From positions 1-48,796 of the forward strand of contig CAIOJO010000385.1 in NCBI GenBank assembly GCA_903858635.1: 48,796 nt of DNA, read 5' to 3'. This DNA comes from an uncultured Telmatospirillum sp. Lineage in GTDB: Bacteria > Pseudomonadota > Alphaproteobacteria > Rhodospirillales > Magnetospirillaceae. Numbering within the stretch: position 1 is the first letter of the stretch; the number at the start of each line of letters is the position of its first letter. A program made the position numbers and the translations under genes. Below, in pieces: positions 9,200-16,692 of this stretch. Under the pieces are notes generated by a model that searched no databases, was not told the origin of the DNA, and saw only the letters and a list, made by a program, of their open reading frames with translations.

Positions 9200-10144
9200 T
9201 CAACCCTGCCCTTGCCGCCGCAGCAGCTCGGCAGGAGCGGGAAAGCCGAGATACATCATGCGTTTGCTCTCGCGCCGGCCGCGCGTCACATTGTCGAGAA
9301 TGAAACCGCAAGCCAGGCTCAGCAAGGCCGCCAGCATGATACCGGTGGCCAGGATGGCGGTCGGCAGGCGCGGCACCAGTCCGCTATCCATGAAGGTGAG
9401 GATGACTGGAATCGCCAGGCCGAGGCTGAGCACGGCCAAGGCCAGGAAGACCAGGAAGAAGAATGGCAGTGGCTTCTCCTCCTTGAACAGCACCATGATC
9501 ATCCACAGGATACGGAACCCGTCCCGGTAGGTCCTGAGCTTGCTGGCCGAGCCGACCGGGCGAGTGCCGTAGGGAGTCTCGATCTCGGCCACCGGCATGC
9601 GCAGCGACAGGGCGTGCACGGCCAGTTCGGTTTCGGTCTCGAAACCGGCCGAGACCGCCGGGAACGACTTGACGAACCGGCGAGAAAAGACCCGGTAGCC
9701 GGACAGCATGTCCTGGAACCGGTCGCCGAAGATCCGGGCGACGGCGCCGCTCAGCAGCAGGTTGCCGAAATGGTGACCGGCGCGGAAGGCCTCGGACACA
9801 TTGGTCTGCAGGCGGCTGCCCACCACCATGTCGAGATTCTCGTCGACCAGCTTGGCGATCATCAGCGGGGCGCTGGGCGCGTGGTAGGTCTCGTCGCCGT
9901 CGGTCATCACATAGACATCGGCTTCGATGTCGGCGAACATCCGCCGCACCACGTTGCCCTTGCCCTGCAGCGGTTCGCGGCGCACTACGGCCCCGGCGGC
10001 GCGCGCCTCGGCGACGGTACGGTCCTGGGAATTGTTGTCGTAGACGTAGATCTCGGCCGCCGGCAGGGCTTCCCGGAACGCCCGGACCACCGACGCAATG
10101 GCCTTCTCCTCGTTGTAGCAGGGAATGAGGACGGCAACCTTCAT
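9200..10144 (-). CDS. GT2 polyprenyl-phosphate glycosyltransferase with C-terminal membrane helices
   Basis: A 314-residue family 2 glycosyltransferase. The N-terminus VAVLIPCYNEEKAIASVV is the GT-A nucleotide-sugar site. VYDNNSQDRT follows, then the DXD-type motif MTDGDETYHA near residue 95 and the acceptor-side motif QDMLSGYRVFSRRFVKSFP. Two C-terminal hydrophobic helices (about 230-290) anchor it. This is the dolichol-phosphate-mannose-synthase/GtrB layout, which loads a sugar onto polyprenyl phosphate. ATG at 10144 matches the family N-terminus; another ATG lies six codons upstream (10162). It is the first gene of the leftward cluster with the GT39-like gene, its probable partner. Confidence 0.87.
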   Translation of the reverse strand: MKVAVLIPCYNEEKAIASVVRAFREALPAAEIYVYDNNSQDRTVAEARAAGAVVRREPLQGKGNVVRRMFADIEADVYVMTDGDETYHAPSAPLMIAKLVDENLDMVVGSRLQTNVSEAFRAGHHFGNLLLSGAVARIFGDRFQDMLSGYRVFSRRFVKSFPAVSAGFETETELAVHALSLRMPVAEIETPYGTRPVGSASKLRTYRDGFRILWMIMVLFKEEKPLPFFFLVFLALAVLSLGLAIPVILTFMDSGLVPRLPTAILATGIMLAALLSLACGFILDNVTRGRRESKRMMYLGFPAPAELLRRQGQG

Positions 10145-10316
10145 TAGCGACGAAACCCCCATGACGCGCCGAACTCGGGCATTAGCGCGGGTCCGCCGGA
10201 GGATGCCGGGCCGGGGCGACGGCGTCAACGGAAACGCAATCACGGTGGACGAAACCGCACCGGCCAAATTTCCGCGCCGGCATGGCCTCCGCGGCATGAA
10301 CCAGGACGGCCCCCTC

Positions 10317-10706
10317 CTACCCTTCCGCCGGCGGTACCGGGCGGGGTTTGCGGTCGGGGCCGATGGCGACGAAGGTGAAGCTGCCATGGGTGGCCAGGAT
10401 CCGCTCCGACGTATCGCGGCGCTCCAGCCAGGCGCTGACCCGGAACGTCAGCGAGGTGCGGCCGACCCGCATTTCCTCGCTATAGAACGACACCAGGTCG
10501 CCACATTGCACCGGAACATGGAACTCCATGGCCTCGACGGCCACCGTGGCCACCCGGCCATTGGCCCGATGGCGCGCCGCCAGACCACCCGCCAGATCCA
10601 TCTGGGCCAACAGCCAACCGCCGAACACATCGCCGTCCGGGTTGAGGTCCCCCGGCATGGCGACGGTGCGGATGGTCAGGAACCCGGGCGGCGCATTTTC
10701 CGACAT
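10317..10706 (-). CDS. yciA: Acyl-CoA thioesterase, YciA-type hotdog protein
   Basis: A 129-residue single-hotdog protein hydrolysing acyl-CoA thioesters in the cytoplasm. The family core is clear: LTIRTVAMPGDLNPDGDVFGG contains the catalytic Asp region (given as the segment near residues 10-30). Then come the long hotdog helix (WLLAQMDLAGGLAARH), VAVEAMEFHVPVQCGDLVSF and the C-terminal strand HGSFTFVAI. The length is normal for YciA, which forms trimers of dimers. The ATG at 10706 is preferred over an upstream in-frame TTG. It is divergent from parE. Confidence 0.9.
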   Translation of the reverse strand: MSENAPPGFLTIRTVAMPGDLNPDGDVFGGWLLAQMDLAGGLAARHRANGRVATVAVEAMEFHVPVQCGDLVSFYSEEMRVGRTSLTFRVSAWLERRDTSERILATHGSFTFVAIGPDRKPRPVPPAEG

Positions 10707-10762
10707 AAGGTGAGGCTTTCTCAAGATCTAGTGGTTGTGGGCGGCCAGCGATACCGGATACC

Positions 10763-10791
10763 TTGCCGCGCTGTTTGGCGCCCCCTATAAT
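10763..10791 (+). promoter_or_regulatory. Sigma-70-like promoter for parE, predicted leaderless
   Basis: TTGCCG (10763-10768), a 17-bp spacer and a perfect TATAAT (10786-10791). The parE ATG begins at 10798, six bases past the -10 box, so transcription would start at or within a base of the A of the ATG. No Shine-Dalgarno is visible before this ATG, which agrees with a leaderless message. Confidence 0.65.
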
Positions 10792-10797
10792 GCCGCC

Positions 10798-12783
10798 ATG
10801 TCAGACCTATTCCAACAGCTCGCCCCCAAAAGCGCCGACTATTCCGCCAAAGACATCGAGGTCCTCGAAGGCCTGGAACCGGTGCGGCGACGGCCCGGCA
10901 TGTATATCGGCGGCACCGACGACAAGGCGCTGCACCATCTGGTGGCCGAGGTGCTCGACAATTCCATGGACGAGGCGGTGGCCGGCCATGCCAGCTGGAT
11001 CGACCTCGAGTTGATGGCCGACGGCACCGCCGTGGTGCGCGACAACGGGCGCGGCATTCCGGTCGACCCGCATCCGAAGTTCCCCGACAAATCGGCCCTC
11101 GAGGTGATCCTCACCACGCTGCATTCGGGCGGCAAGTTCGGCGGCGACGCCTACAAGGTGTCCGGCGGCCTGCACGGCGTCGGGGTGTCGGTGGTCAATG
11201 CCCTGTCCGACCGCCTCACCGTCGAGGTGGCGCGCGACCGCATCCTGTGGACCCAGAGCTATTCGCGCGGGGCGCCGCTCGGGCCCTTGACCAAGGTCGG
11301 CCCGGTGCAGAATCGCCGCGGCACCGCCGTCATTTTCCATCCCGACGCCGAGATCTTCGGCCCGCGCGCCCATTTGCGGCCCGGCCCGCTTTATCGCATC
11401 GCCCGTTCGAAGGCCTATCTGTACCGTGGGGTCGAGATCCGCTGGTCATGCGATCCCTCGCTGATCAAGGACGGCGACCCCACCCCGCCAGAAGAGACTC
11501 TCAAGTTTCCCAATGGCTTGAAAGACTTCCTCGATTCCATGCTGGAGGACCGTCCGCTGTTTGGCGGGCAAAGCTTCTTCGGCAGCGCCGGCTTCCCCGA
11601 GGACCAGGGGCAGGTCGAATGGGCCATCGCCTGGCCCGAGGACGAGGAAGGCTTCTGCAACTCCTATTGCAACACCGTGCCCACCCCCGAGGGCGGCACC
11701 CACGAGCTCGGCTTGCGCAACGGGCTGACCCGCGGCCTGCGCCAATACGCCGAGATGGCCGGCAACCGGAAGGCCGCCGCCATCACCGCCGACGACGTGA
11801 TGGGCGGCGCCTGCGTGGTGGTCTCGCTGTTCCTCCGCGAGCCGCAGTTCCAGGGCCAGACCAAGGAGAAGCTGGCCTCGGCCGAGGCGACGCGGCTGGT
11901 CGAGAACGCCGTCAAGGATCATTTCGACCATTGGCTGTCGGGCGATCCGACGGCGGCCAAGGTGCTGCTGGAACGCATCGTCGAGCGGGCCGAGGACCGG
12001 GCGCGTAAGAAGCAGGCCAAGGAACTGTCACGCAAGACCGCCACCAAGCGGCTGCGCCTGCCCGGCAAACTGACCGACTGTTCGCGCAACATCGCCCAAG
12101 GCTCCGAGGTGTTCCTGGTCGAGGGCGATTCGGCCGGCGGCTCGGCCAAGCAGGGCCGCAATCGCGAAACCCAGGCCGTCCTGCCGCTGCGCGGCAAGAT
12201 CCTCAACGTCGCCTCGGCCACCCTCGACAAGATGCGCGCCAACCAGGAGATCCGCGACCTGATCGAGGCCCTGGGCTGCGGCATCCGCGACAACTACGAC
12301 GACGACAAGCTGCGTTACGAGAAGGTCATCATCATGACCGACGCCGATGTCGACGGCGCCCATATCGCCTCGCTGCTGATGACCTTCTTCTATCAGGAAA
12401 TGGCCGGTCTGATCGCCAACGGCCATCTCTACCTGGCCTGTCCGCCCCTGTACCGCCTGACCCACGGCCAGACGACGATCTACGCCCGCGACGACGCCCA
12501 CAAGGCCCAGCTGATGGCCACCACCTTCGCCGGCAAGAAGGTCGAGATCAGCCGCTTCAAGGGCCTGGGCGAAATGCCGCCGCACCAGCTCAAGGAAACC
12601 ACCATGGACCCCAAGACTCGGCAATTGCTGCGGGTCGTGGTGCCGCACGGCAAGACCGAGGAAGAGCACGAAGAGGCCAAGGAGACCGAGCGCCTGGTCG
12701 ACAGCCTGATGGGCAAACGCCCCGAACTGCGCTTCCAGTTCATCCAGGAACGGGCCCGCTTCGTTCGCGATCTGGACGTCTGA
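10798..12783 (+). CDS. parE: DNA topoisomerase IV subunit B
   Basis: A 661-residue GHKL ATPase and TOPRIM subunit that, with ParC, decatenates daughter chromosomes. The ATP-binding Bergerat motifs are EVLDNSMDEA (Asn55 region) and DNGRGIPVD, followed by GGLHGVGVSVVNAL. The TOPRIM parts are LVEGDSAGGSAKQGRN near residue 440 and the metal-binding DADVDGAHI near 514. The C-terminus ends with the QFIQERA motif. The length and absence of the ~170-residue GyrB insert favour ParE over GyrB. An in-frame upstream extension (from 10735) overlaps the promoter and is rejected. parC is not in the window. Confidence 0.93.
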   Translation: MSDLFQQLAPKSADYSAKDIEVLEGLEPVRRRPGMYIGGTDDKALHHLVAEVLDNSMDEAVAGHASWIDLELMADGTAVVRDNGRGIPVDPHPKFPDKSALEVILTTLHSGGKFGGDAYKVSGGLHGVGVSVVNALSDRLTVEVARDRILWTQSYSRGAPLGPLTKVGPVQNRRGTAVIFHPDAEIFGPRAHLRPGPLYRIARSKAYLYRGVEIRWSCDPSLIKDGDPTPPEETLKFPNGLKDFLDSMLEDRPLFGGQSFFGSAGFPEDQGQVEWAIAWPEDEEGFCNSYCNTVPTPEGGTHELGLRNGLTRGLRQYAEMAGNRKAAAITADDVMGGACVVVSLFLREPQFQGQTKEKLASAEATRLVENAVKDHFDHWLSGDPTAAKVLLERIVERAEDRARKKQAKELSRKTATKRLRLPGKLTDCSRNIAQGSEVFLVEGDSAGGSAKQGRNRETQAVLPLRGKILNVASATLDKMRANQEIRDLIEALGCGIRDNYDDDKLRYEKVIIMTDADVDGAHIASLLMTFFYQEMAGLIANGHLYLACPPLYRLTHGQTTIYARDDAHKAQLMATTFAGKKVEISRFKGLGEMPPHQLKETTMDPKTRQLLRVVVPHGKTEEEHEEAKETERLVDSLMGKRPELRFQFIQERARFVRDLDV

Positions 12784-12805
12784 CAATGGGTCACGAATCC
12801 GTCGC

Positions 12806-12835
12806 AAGCCGGCGACGCCAAGGCGCCGCCGGCTT
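12806..12835. terminator. Bidirectional terminator hairpin
   Basis: Perfect 9-bp arms AAGCCGGCG (12806-12814) and CGCCGGCTT (12827-12835), followed by GGTTTCT, lie between the convergent parE and luxR-type genes. The T-run is short, so this is a moderate call. Confidence 0.55.
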
Positions 12836-12844
12836 GGTTTCTCC

Positions 12845-13615
12845 TCAATGGTCCCACCGGCAATCCGCCATCGCCCGCGCGGCGACCGGGGCGCGCGATG
12901 CCGGCAGGGGCGTGGTCTCCGTTCGGTGAGCCAGGCCGCTATCGGCCAAACGCTGGCGTATCACGGCGCGGATCAGATCGGCCTGCCGCGCCGCGAACAC
13001 CGCCGCTTCGGTCCGGTTGTTCAGCTTCAGCACCTTCAGGATACCCCGCACCTTGCTCTTCACGGTCGCCTCGGCGATCGCCAGGAAGCGGGAGATCGTC
13101 CGGTTGGTCTCGCCCAGGCGCATCTGTTCGAGCAGGGCCAAGTCGAGGGTCGACAGCCGCGCCACGGCCTCGCAGCGCAGGCGATCGCCGACCACGTCCA
13201 TCACCGCCGCCGATGGCAGGATCGAGTAGCCGGCCTCGGCCAGGGCCAGGGATTCGCGCAAGTGCTGCGGCGCATCGCGGAATACCACGCCGTCGACCAA
13301 TCCGAGGAACGCAATGCTGTCGAGGAACTGCTCCAGGCGCAGCAGCAATACCACGTGGTGGGCATCGCAGAACTCGGGCAACCGGTCGCTACGGGTCCTG
13401 CTCAGGCGCCGCATCACCTCGAACGACAAGACCGTCAGATCGGGGGCACCCTCCCGGCCTTCATCCATATAGGCTTCGGCATCCTCCACCAGGACCACCT
13501 GGTGGCACGATTGGCCGGCGAACCAACCAACCACCGCATCGGCGCCGCGCTCGGCCCCCAAAGCCAGGGCGGTGACGCCCTGATGTTCCATTACTCCCAA
13601 TATACGATCGTTCAT
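12845..13615 (-). CDS. LuxR-family regulator with degenerate receiver domain
   Basis: A 256-residue regulator. Residues about 1-130 resemble a response-regulator receiver (VVLVEDAEAYM, then DLTVLSFEVM). At the usual phospho-acceptor position the Asp is replaced by Ser, so conventional phosphorylation looks unlikely. Residues about 155-215 form a GerE/LuxR helix-turn-helix (LGETNRTISRFLAIAEATVK, then LKVLKLNNRTEAAVFA). The ATG at 13615 has GGGGAG 8 nt upstream; an in-frame TTG two codons earlier is less likely. It is convergent with parE. No kinase gene is adjacent and the targets are unknown. Confidence 0.75.
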   Translation of the reverse strand: MNDRILGVMEHQGVTALALGAERGADAVVGWFAGQSCHQVVLVEDAEAYMDEGREGAPDLTVLSFEVMRRLSRTRSDRLPEFCDAHHVVLLLRLEQFLDSIAFLGLVDGVVFRDAPQHLRESLALAEAGYSILPSAAVMDVVGDRLRCEAVARLSTLDLALLEQMRLGETNRTISRFLAIAEATVKSKVRGILKVLKLNNRTEAAVFAARQADLIRAVIRQRLADSGLAHRTETTPLPASRAPVAARAMADCRWDH

Positions 13616-13699
13616 GGTCAATACTCCCCGGGCTTGGCGGTCACAGGAGGAAGTGGGTAGAACCTTCTTTCGTCGGGGGAGACCGTACCGCCAATTAAG

Positions 13700-13711
13700 T
13701 ACGCGTGCGTA
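13700..13711. promoter_or_regulatory. Dyad upstream of the LuxR-type gene
   Basis: TACGC-GT-GCGTA is a perfect 5-bp dyad, imperfectly extended by three more bases each side. It lies about 85 bp upstream of the LuxR-type start, in the only AT-richer part of this intergenic region. It could be an operator, possibly autoregulatory; no direct evidence. Confidence 0.3.
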
Positions 13712-13777
13712 TTTCTATAGGGGATTACCAATTCCGAGAGCTGTTTCTTCTCAAAGGTATTAGGGGTTGGGCTCTCA

Positions 13778-14028
13778 GCCCCTCGCCCACGTAAGTGGGA
13801 GCGGGAGGGACCCACCGCCGCAGGCGGCGGGAGGGTGAGGGTTGTCACCGCCTTAGCGGACCTCGGCGGGCCGGCCTCCACGCCAGTTTCAAGACATTGG
13901 TGGATGGCGCAGAAGATGACCCACAGGGTCCCACTGTCGGGAAGGTAACCCAGGGCGCGCCCGGAACTCCCTCACCCTCCCAGCCTGTGGCTGGGCCCCT
14001 CCCTCTCCCGCGATCGCGGGAGAGGGGC
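13778..14028. repeat. Inverted pair of CCCTCTCCCGC-type intergenic repeats
   Basis: The 435-bp gap between the regulator and the GST gene is filled by a composite. A left copy (13778-13841) ends in GGGAGGGTGAGGG and a right, inverted copy (13969-14028) starts CCCTCACCCTCCC. Each contains its own small hairpins (CCCAC/GTGGG; CCGCC/GGCGG; CTCTCCCGCGATCGCGGGAGAG). A 10-bp tandem (GGGCTAGCTA twice) follows at about 14026-14046. The same element class recurs at 24.6-24.96 kb. No gene is apparent inside. Confidence 0.8.
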
Positions 14029-14051
14029 TAGCTAGGGCTAGCTAGGCTGTC

Positions 14052-14747
14052 CTACACCGCGTAGCCGAGAGCCCGGCCGGCGGCGCCGCCGAAGGCATCG
14101 AGCAGGCGTTGCCGCCAGGCATGCACCGGGTCGTCCTCGGCCAGCAGATGGTAAGGGCTGACCGCGCGCGCCCATTGGAAGGCGCCGAACAGCGCATAGT
14201 CGGCCCAAGCCGGGGTGTTGCCCGACAGGAACGGCTGCTGGGCCAGGGTAGCCCTGGCCGGAGCCAGGGAAGCTTGGAAGGCTGGCAGCCGCGCCTCGCG
14301 GTCGGCCCCCAGGGCTTCGATGGTCATCCCGAAGCGCTCTTCGCGGCTGGTCCGGAAATAGGCTTTGTCCCGTTCCGCGATATGGGCGAACAGGTCGTTG
14401 GCGATCAGCCTGAAGATGCCGCCCTGCACGACCTGCTCGGTCCAGTCGGTGGCGAAGCGGGCCAGCCCCTTGGCAACCGGTCCGCCAAACAGGGACGGCC
14501 GGTCGGCGTAGGTCTCGTCGAGATATTCGGCGATGGCCCAGGAATCGGCGACCACCCGACCGTCATCGACGATCACCGGCACCTTGCCCTGGCCGGAGAA
14601 GGCGATCTCGTCCTTTTCGGTAAAGCGCCAGGGCACCGTCCGGAAGTCGAGGCCCTTATGCAGCAGAGCCATGTGAATCCGCCAGCAATAGGGGCTGAAC
14701 CGGCGGTCGTCCTCGGCCCCGGTCAAATCGTAAAGGGTGATGCTCAT
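14052..14747 (-). CDS. Glutathione S-transferase family protein
   Basis: A 231-residue two-domain GST. The thioredoxin-fold N-domain shows SPYCWRIHMALLHKGLDF with an active-site Ser/Cys region (SPYC, about 19-22), then the cis-Pro motif GKVPVIVDDG and the glutathione gamma-glutamyl contact VADSWAIAEYLDETY. The C-domain is helical, with PAWADYALFGAFQWAR. The wording around SPYCWR resembles beta-etherase-like bacterial GSTs, but a lignin role is not supported by the neighbours. Its ATG overlaps the stop of the preceding GST gene (ATGA), so the two are translationally coupled. Confidence 0.85.
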   Translation of the reverse strand: MSITLYDLTGAEDDRRFSPYCWRIHMALLHKGLDFRTVPWRFTEKDEIAFSGQGKVPVIVDDGRVVADSWAIAEYLDETYADRPSLFGGPVAKGLARFATDWTEQVVQGGIFRLIANDLFAHIAERDKAYFRTSREERFGMTIEALGADREARLPAFQASLAPARATLAQQPFLSGNTPAWADYALFGAFQWARAVSPYHLLAEDDPVHAWRQRLLDAFGGAAGRALGYAV

Positions 14748-15448
14748 GCCCCGGCTCCCGGCTTGGTGGCGCTCTGGCCGAACAGGATCTTGCGGCTTTC
14801 CTCGGTGATGGTCGGCTTGTTGCGCCACGGCTCGCCGCGCTCATAGGCACGGATGGTGGCGGGCCGGCTTTTCACCGCCTCGAACCACCGCTTCAGGTCG
14901 GGGAAGTCTTCCAGCCGCTGGCCTTGGCGTTCATAGGGAACGACCCAGGGATAGCAGGCCATGTCGGCGATCGAATAGTCGCCGGCGATCCAGTCGCGGC
15001 CCTGCAGACGCTTGTCGAGCACGCCATAGAGCCGGTTGGTCTCCTTGACATAGCGCTCGACCGCATAGGGGATCTTCTCGGGGGCGTATTGGCTGAAATG
15101 GTGGTTCTGTCCGGCCATCGGCCCCAATCCGCCGACCTGCCAGAACAGCCATTCCAGCGCCGTCTTGCGGCCACGCAGATCGGCCGGCAGGAAGCGGCCG
15201 GTCTTTTCCGCCAGATAAAGCAGGATCGCCCCCGATTCGAACACCGACACCACTGGCCCGCCGTCGGCCGGGGCGCCATCGACCATCGCCGGCATGCGGT
15301 TGTTGGGCGAGATGGCCAGGAACTCCGGCTTGAACTGCTCGCCGGCGGTGATGTCGACCGGGACGATCCGGTAGTCGACCCCGGCTTCCTCGAGGAACAT
15401 GGTGATCTTGTGCCCATTGGGTGTGGGCCAGTAGTAGAGGTCGATCAT
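14744..15448 (-). CDS. Nu-class GST-like disulfide-bond oxidoreductase (YfcG/YghU-type)
   Basis: A 234-residue protein with the nu-class signature: YYWPTPNGHKITMFLEEAG at the N-terminus (Thr-Pro-Asn in the active-site turn), NNRMPAMVDG, SVFESGAILLYLAEKTG, and GGLGPMAGQNHHF in the C-domain. Family members bind two glutathiones and reduce disulfides or organic peroxides in the cytoplasm. The ATG at 15448 has AGGTGA immediately upstream; a GTG two codons earlier is less likely. It is the first gene of a two-gene GST operon. Confidence 0.9.
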   Translation of the reverse strand: MIDLYYWPTPNGHKITMFLEEAGVDYRIVPVDITAGEQFKPEFLAISPNNRMPAMVDGAPADGGPVVSVFESGAILLYLAEKTGRFLPADLRGRKTALEWLFWQVGGLGPMAGQNHHFSQYAPEKIPYAVERYVKETNRLYGVLDKRLQGRDWIAGDYSIADMACYPWVVPYERQGQRLEDFPDLKRWFEAVKSRPATIRAYERGEPWRNKPTITEESRKILFGQSATKPGAGA

Positions 15449-15544
15449 TCTCACCTCGCGACAACGGTGGCAGGAGCCGGCCCAGGGGACGGCCTTCCCC
15501 CCGGGATCTGCGGCCTTACGCGAGCTTTGTCAAGCGGCACCGCC

Positions 15545-16639
15545 CTACTTGGACGGCAGCTCTGGCTCGGCTGTGCCGGTAGCGCTCTTGGGCGGGATGG
15601 ATGGCGCGGTGGCGACGGGATCGACCGTCATCGCGGCCGGCGCCTCGATCGCCGCGGCGGCCGGCCGGTCGGTCTGCTGCGCCATCGGGCCGGCGGGCGC
15701 CGCCTCGGCGGTGGGTATCGTCGGCGCCGCGGCCGGAACCGGCTCGACCGAAGGTGACGCCGGTGTCGGCGGCGCCGCGACCGGCACCGGTTCGACCGCA
15801 GGTGACGCCGGTGTCGACGGCACCACGACCGGAGCCGGTTCGACCGCAGGTGACGCCGGTGTCGACGGCACCGCGACCGGAGCCGGTTCGACCGCAGGTG
15901 ACGCCGGTGTCGACGGCGCCGCGACCGGCATCGGCGGCACCTCGATCACCACCACGGCGGGCGGCTTGTCCAGCGGCGACGGCGGAGGCGTGGCGGGCGT
16001 TGCCTCGGGGGTGGGCGTGACGGTGGCAGCGGGTGCCCCGGTGACCGCCGGTGTCGGCGCCGCCGGCAGCGCCCGAACCTCGGCCTTGGCCTTCACTTCG
16101 GTCGCCTTGGGCGCGGCCGGTGCCGCCGGCTGCTCGATCGCCACCGAGTAGTCCGGCACGATACGGGCTTGGCTACCGGTGATGACCAGGACCTTCTGGC
16201 CGAGGGGAATCGGCGTCGGCTCCCGCTGGGTCACCGAAATAAGATCGCCGTTGGGTTTGCGGACGATGTATTCCCAGCCGGTGGTGTCACCGGTGGCATG
16301 GGCGATGGTGCTCCCGACAAAGCCGCCGATGGCGCTGCCGGCCACCGCGCCAAGCCCGCCATTGAGACCGATGGCGTCGGATTGCAACCCCAGGATACCG
16401 CCGGCGGCGCCGCCGGTGACCGCACCGACGCTGCCATTGGCGCTGATCTCGACCTGACGGAAGCCGACCACCACCGCCGACTCGACCTTATTGGCCTGTT
16501 GGACGGCCGTTCCGGCGTAGGTGTTGGGCGAGTAATCGGGGGCGCAGCCGGCCAGGGCGGCCAGAATGACGGCAGGGAGGCCGAACTTCACCGATCGCAA
16601 CAAGAGGAACCATCCGCTTGACAAGCCTGCCCGTTTCAT
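15545..16639 (-). CDS. Glycine-zipper outer-membrane lipoprotein with Pro/Ala-rich repeat tail
   Basis: A 364-residue predicted lipoprotein. The signal peptide ends in the lipobox LAGC (Cys32). Residues about 60-115 are a SlyB/17-kDa-type glycine zipper (GAVTGGAAGGILG, GAVAGSAIGGFVGS), followed by a short SH3-like stretch (EYIVRKPNGDLISVTQ, then LGQKVLVITGSQARIVPDY). The last 200 residues are low-complexity Ala/Pro/Val sequence with four 16-residue repeats of the type VPSTPASPAVEPAPVA. The tail could span or bind the cell wall, as in other Pro-rich envelope linkers; this is inference. Start chosen at MKRAG because it opens the signal peptide. SlyB itself is about 155 residues, so the tail is an addition. 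Confidence 0.82.
   Translation of the reverse strand: MKRAGLSSGWFLLLRSVKFGLPAVILAALAGCAPDYSPNTYAGTAVQQANKVESAVVVGFRQVEISANGSVGAVTGGAAGGILGLQSDAIGLNGGLGAVAGSAIGGFVGSTIAHATGDTTGWEYIVRKPNGDLISVTQREPTPIPLGQKVLVITGSQARIVPDYSVAIEQPAAPAAPKATEVKAKAEVRALPAAPTPAVTGAPAATVTPTPEATPATPPPSPLDKPPAVVVIEVPPMPVAAPSTPASPAVEPAPVAVPSTPASPAVEPAPVVVPSTPASPAVEPVPVAAPPTPASPSVEPVPAAAPTIPTAEAAPAGPMAQQTDRPAAAAIEAPAAMTVDPVATAPSIPPKSATGTAEPELPSK
15733..15924. repeat. Four 48-bp tandem repeats inside the lipoprotein gene
   Basis: The core GGTGACGCCGGTGTCG recurs at 15753, 15801, 15849 and 15897, exactly 48 bp apart. The units are in frame, encode 16 residues each and differ at a few positions. Copy-number change by slippage would alter tail length without frameshift. 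Confidence 0.92.
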
Positions 16640-16692
16640 AAGCGATCGGCCCCGCCGTGTCATCCGACAATTTGGCGGTTGAATGCCGGTGC

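Noticed and set aside
10735-10797. Extended parE start at 10735
   Set aside because: The 21 extra codons cover the predicted promoter and do not look like a ParE N-terminus.
15733-15924. CRISPR-like repeats
   Set aside because: The units are contiguous 48-bp in-frame coding repeats without unique spacers, and no cas gene is near.
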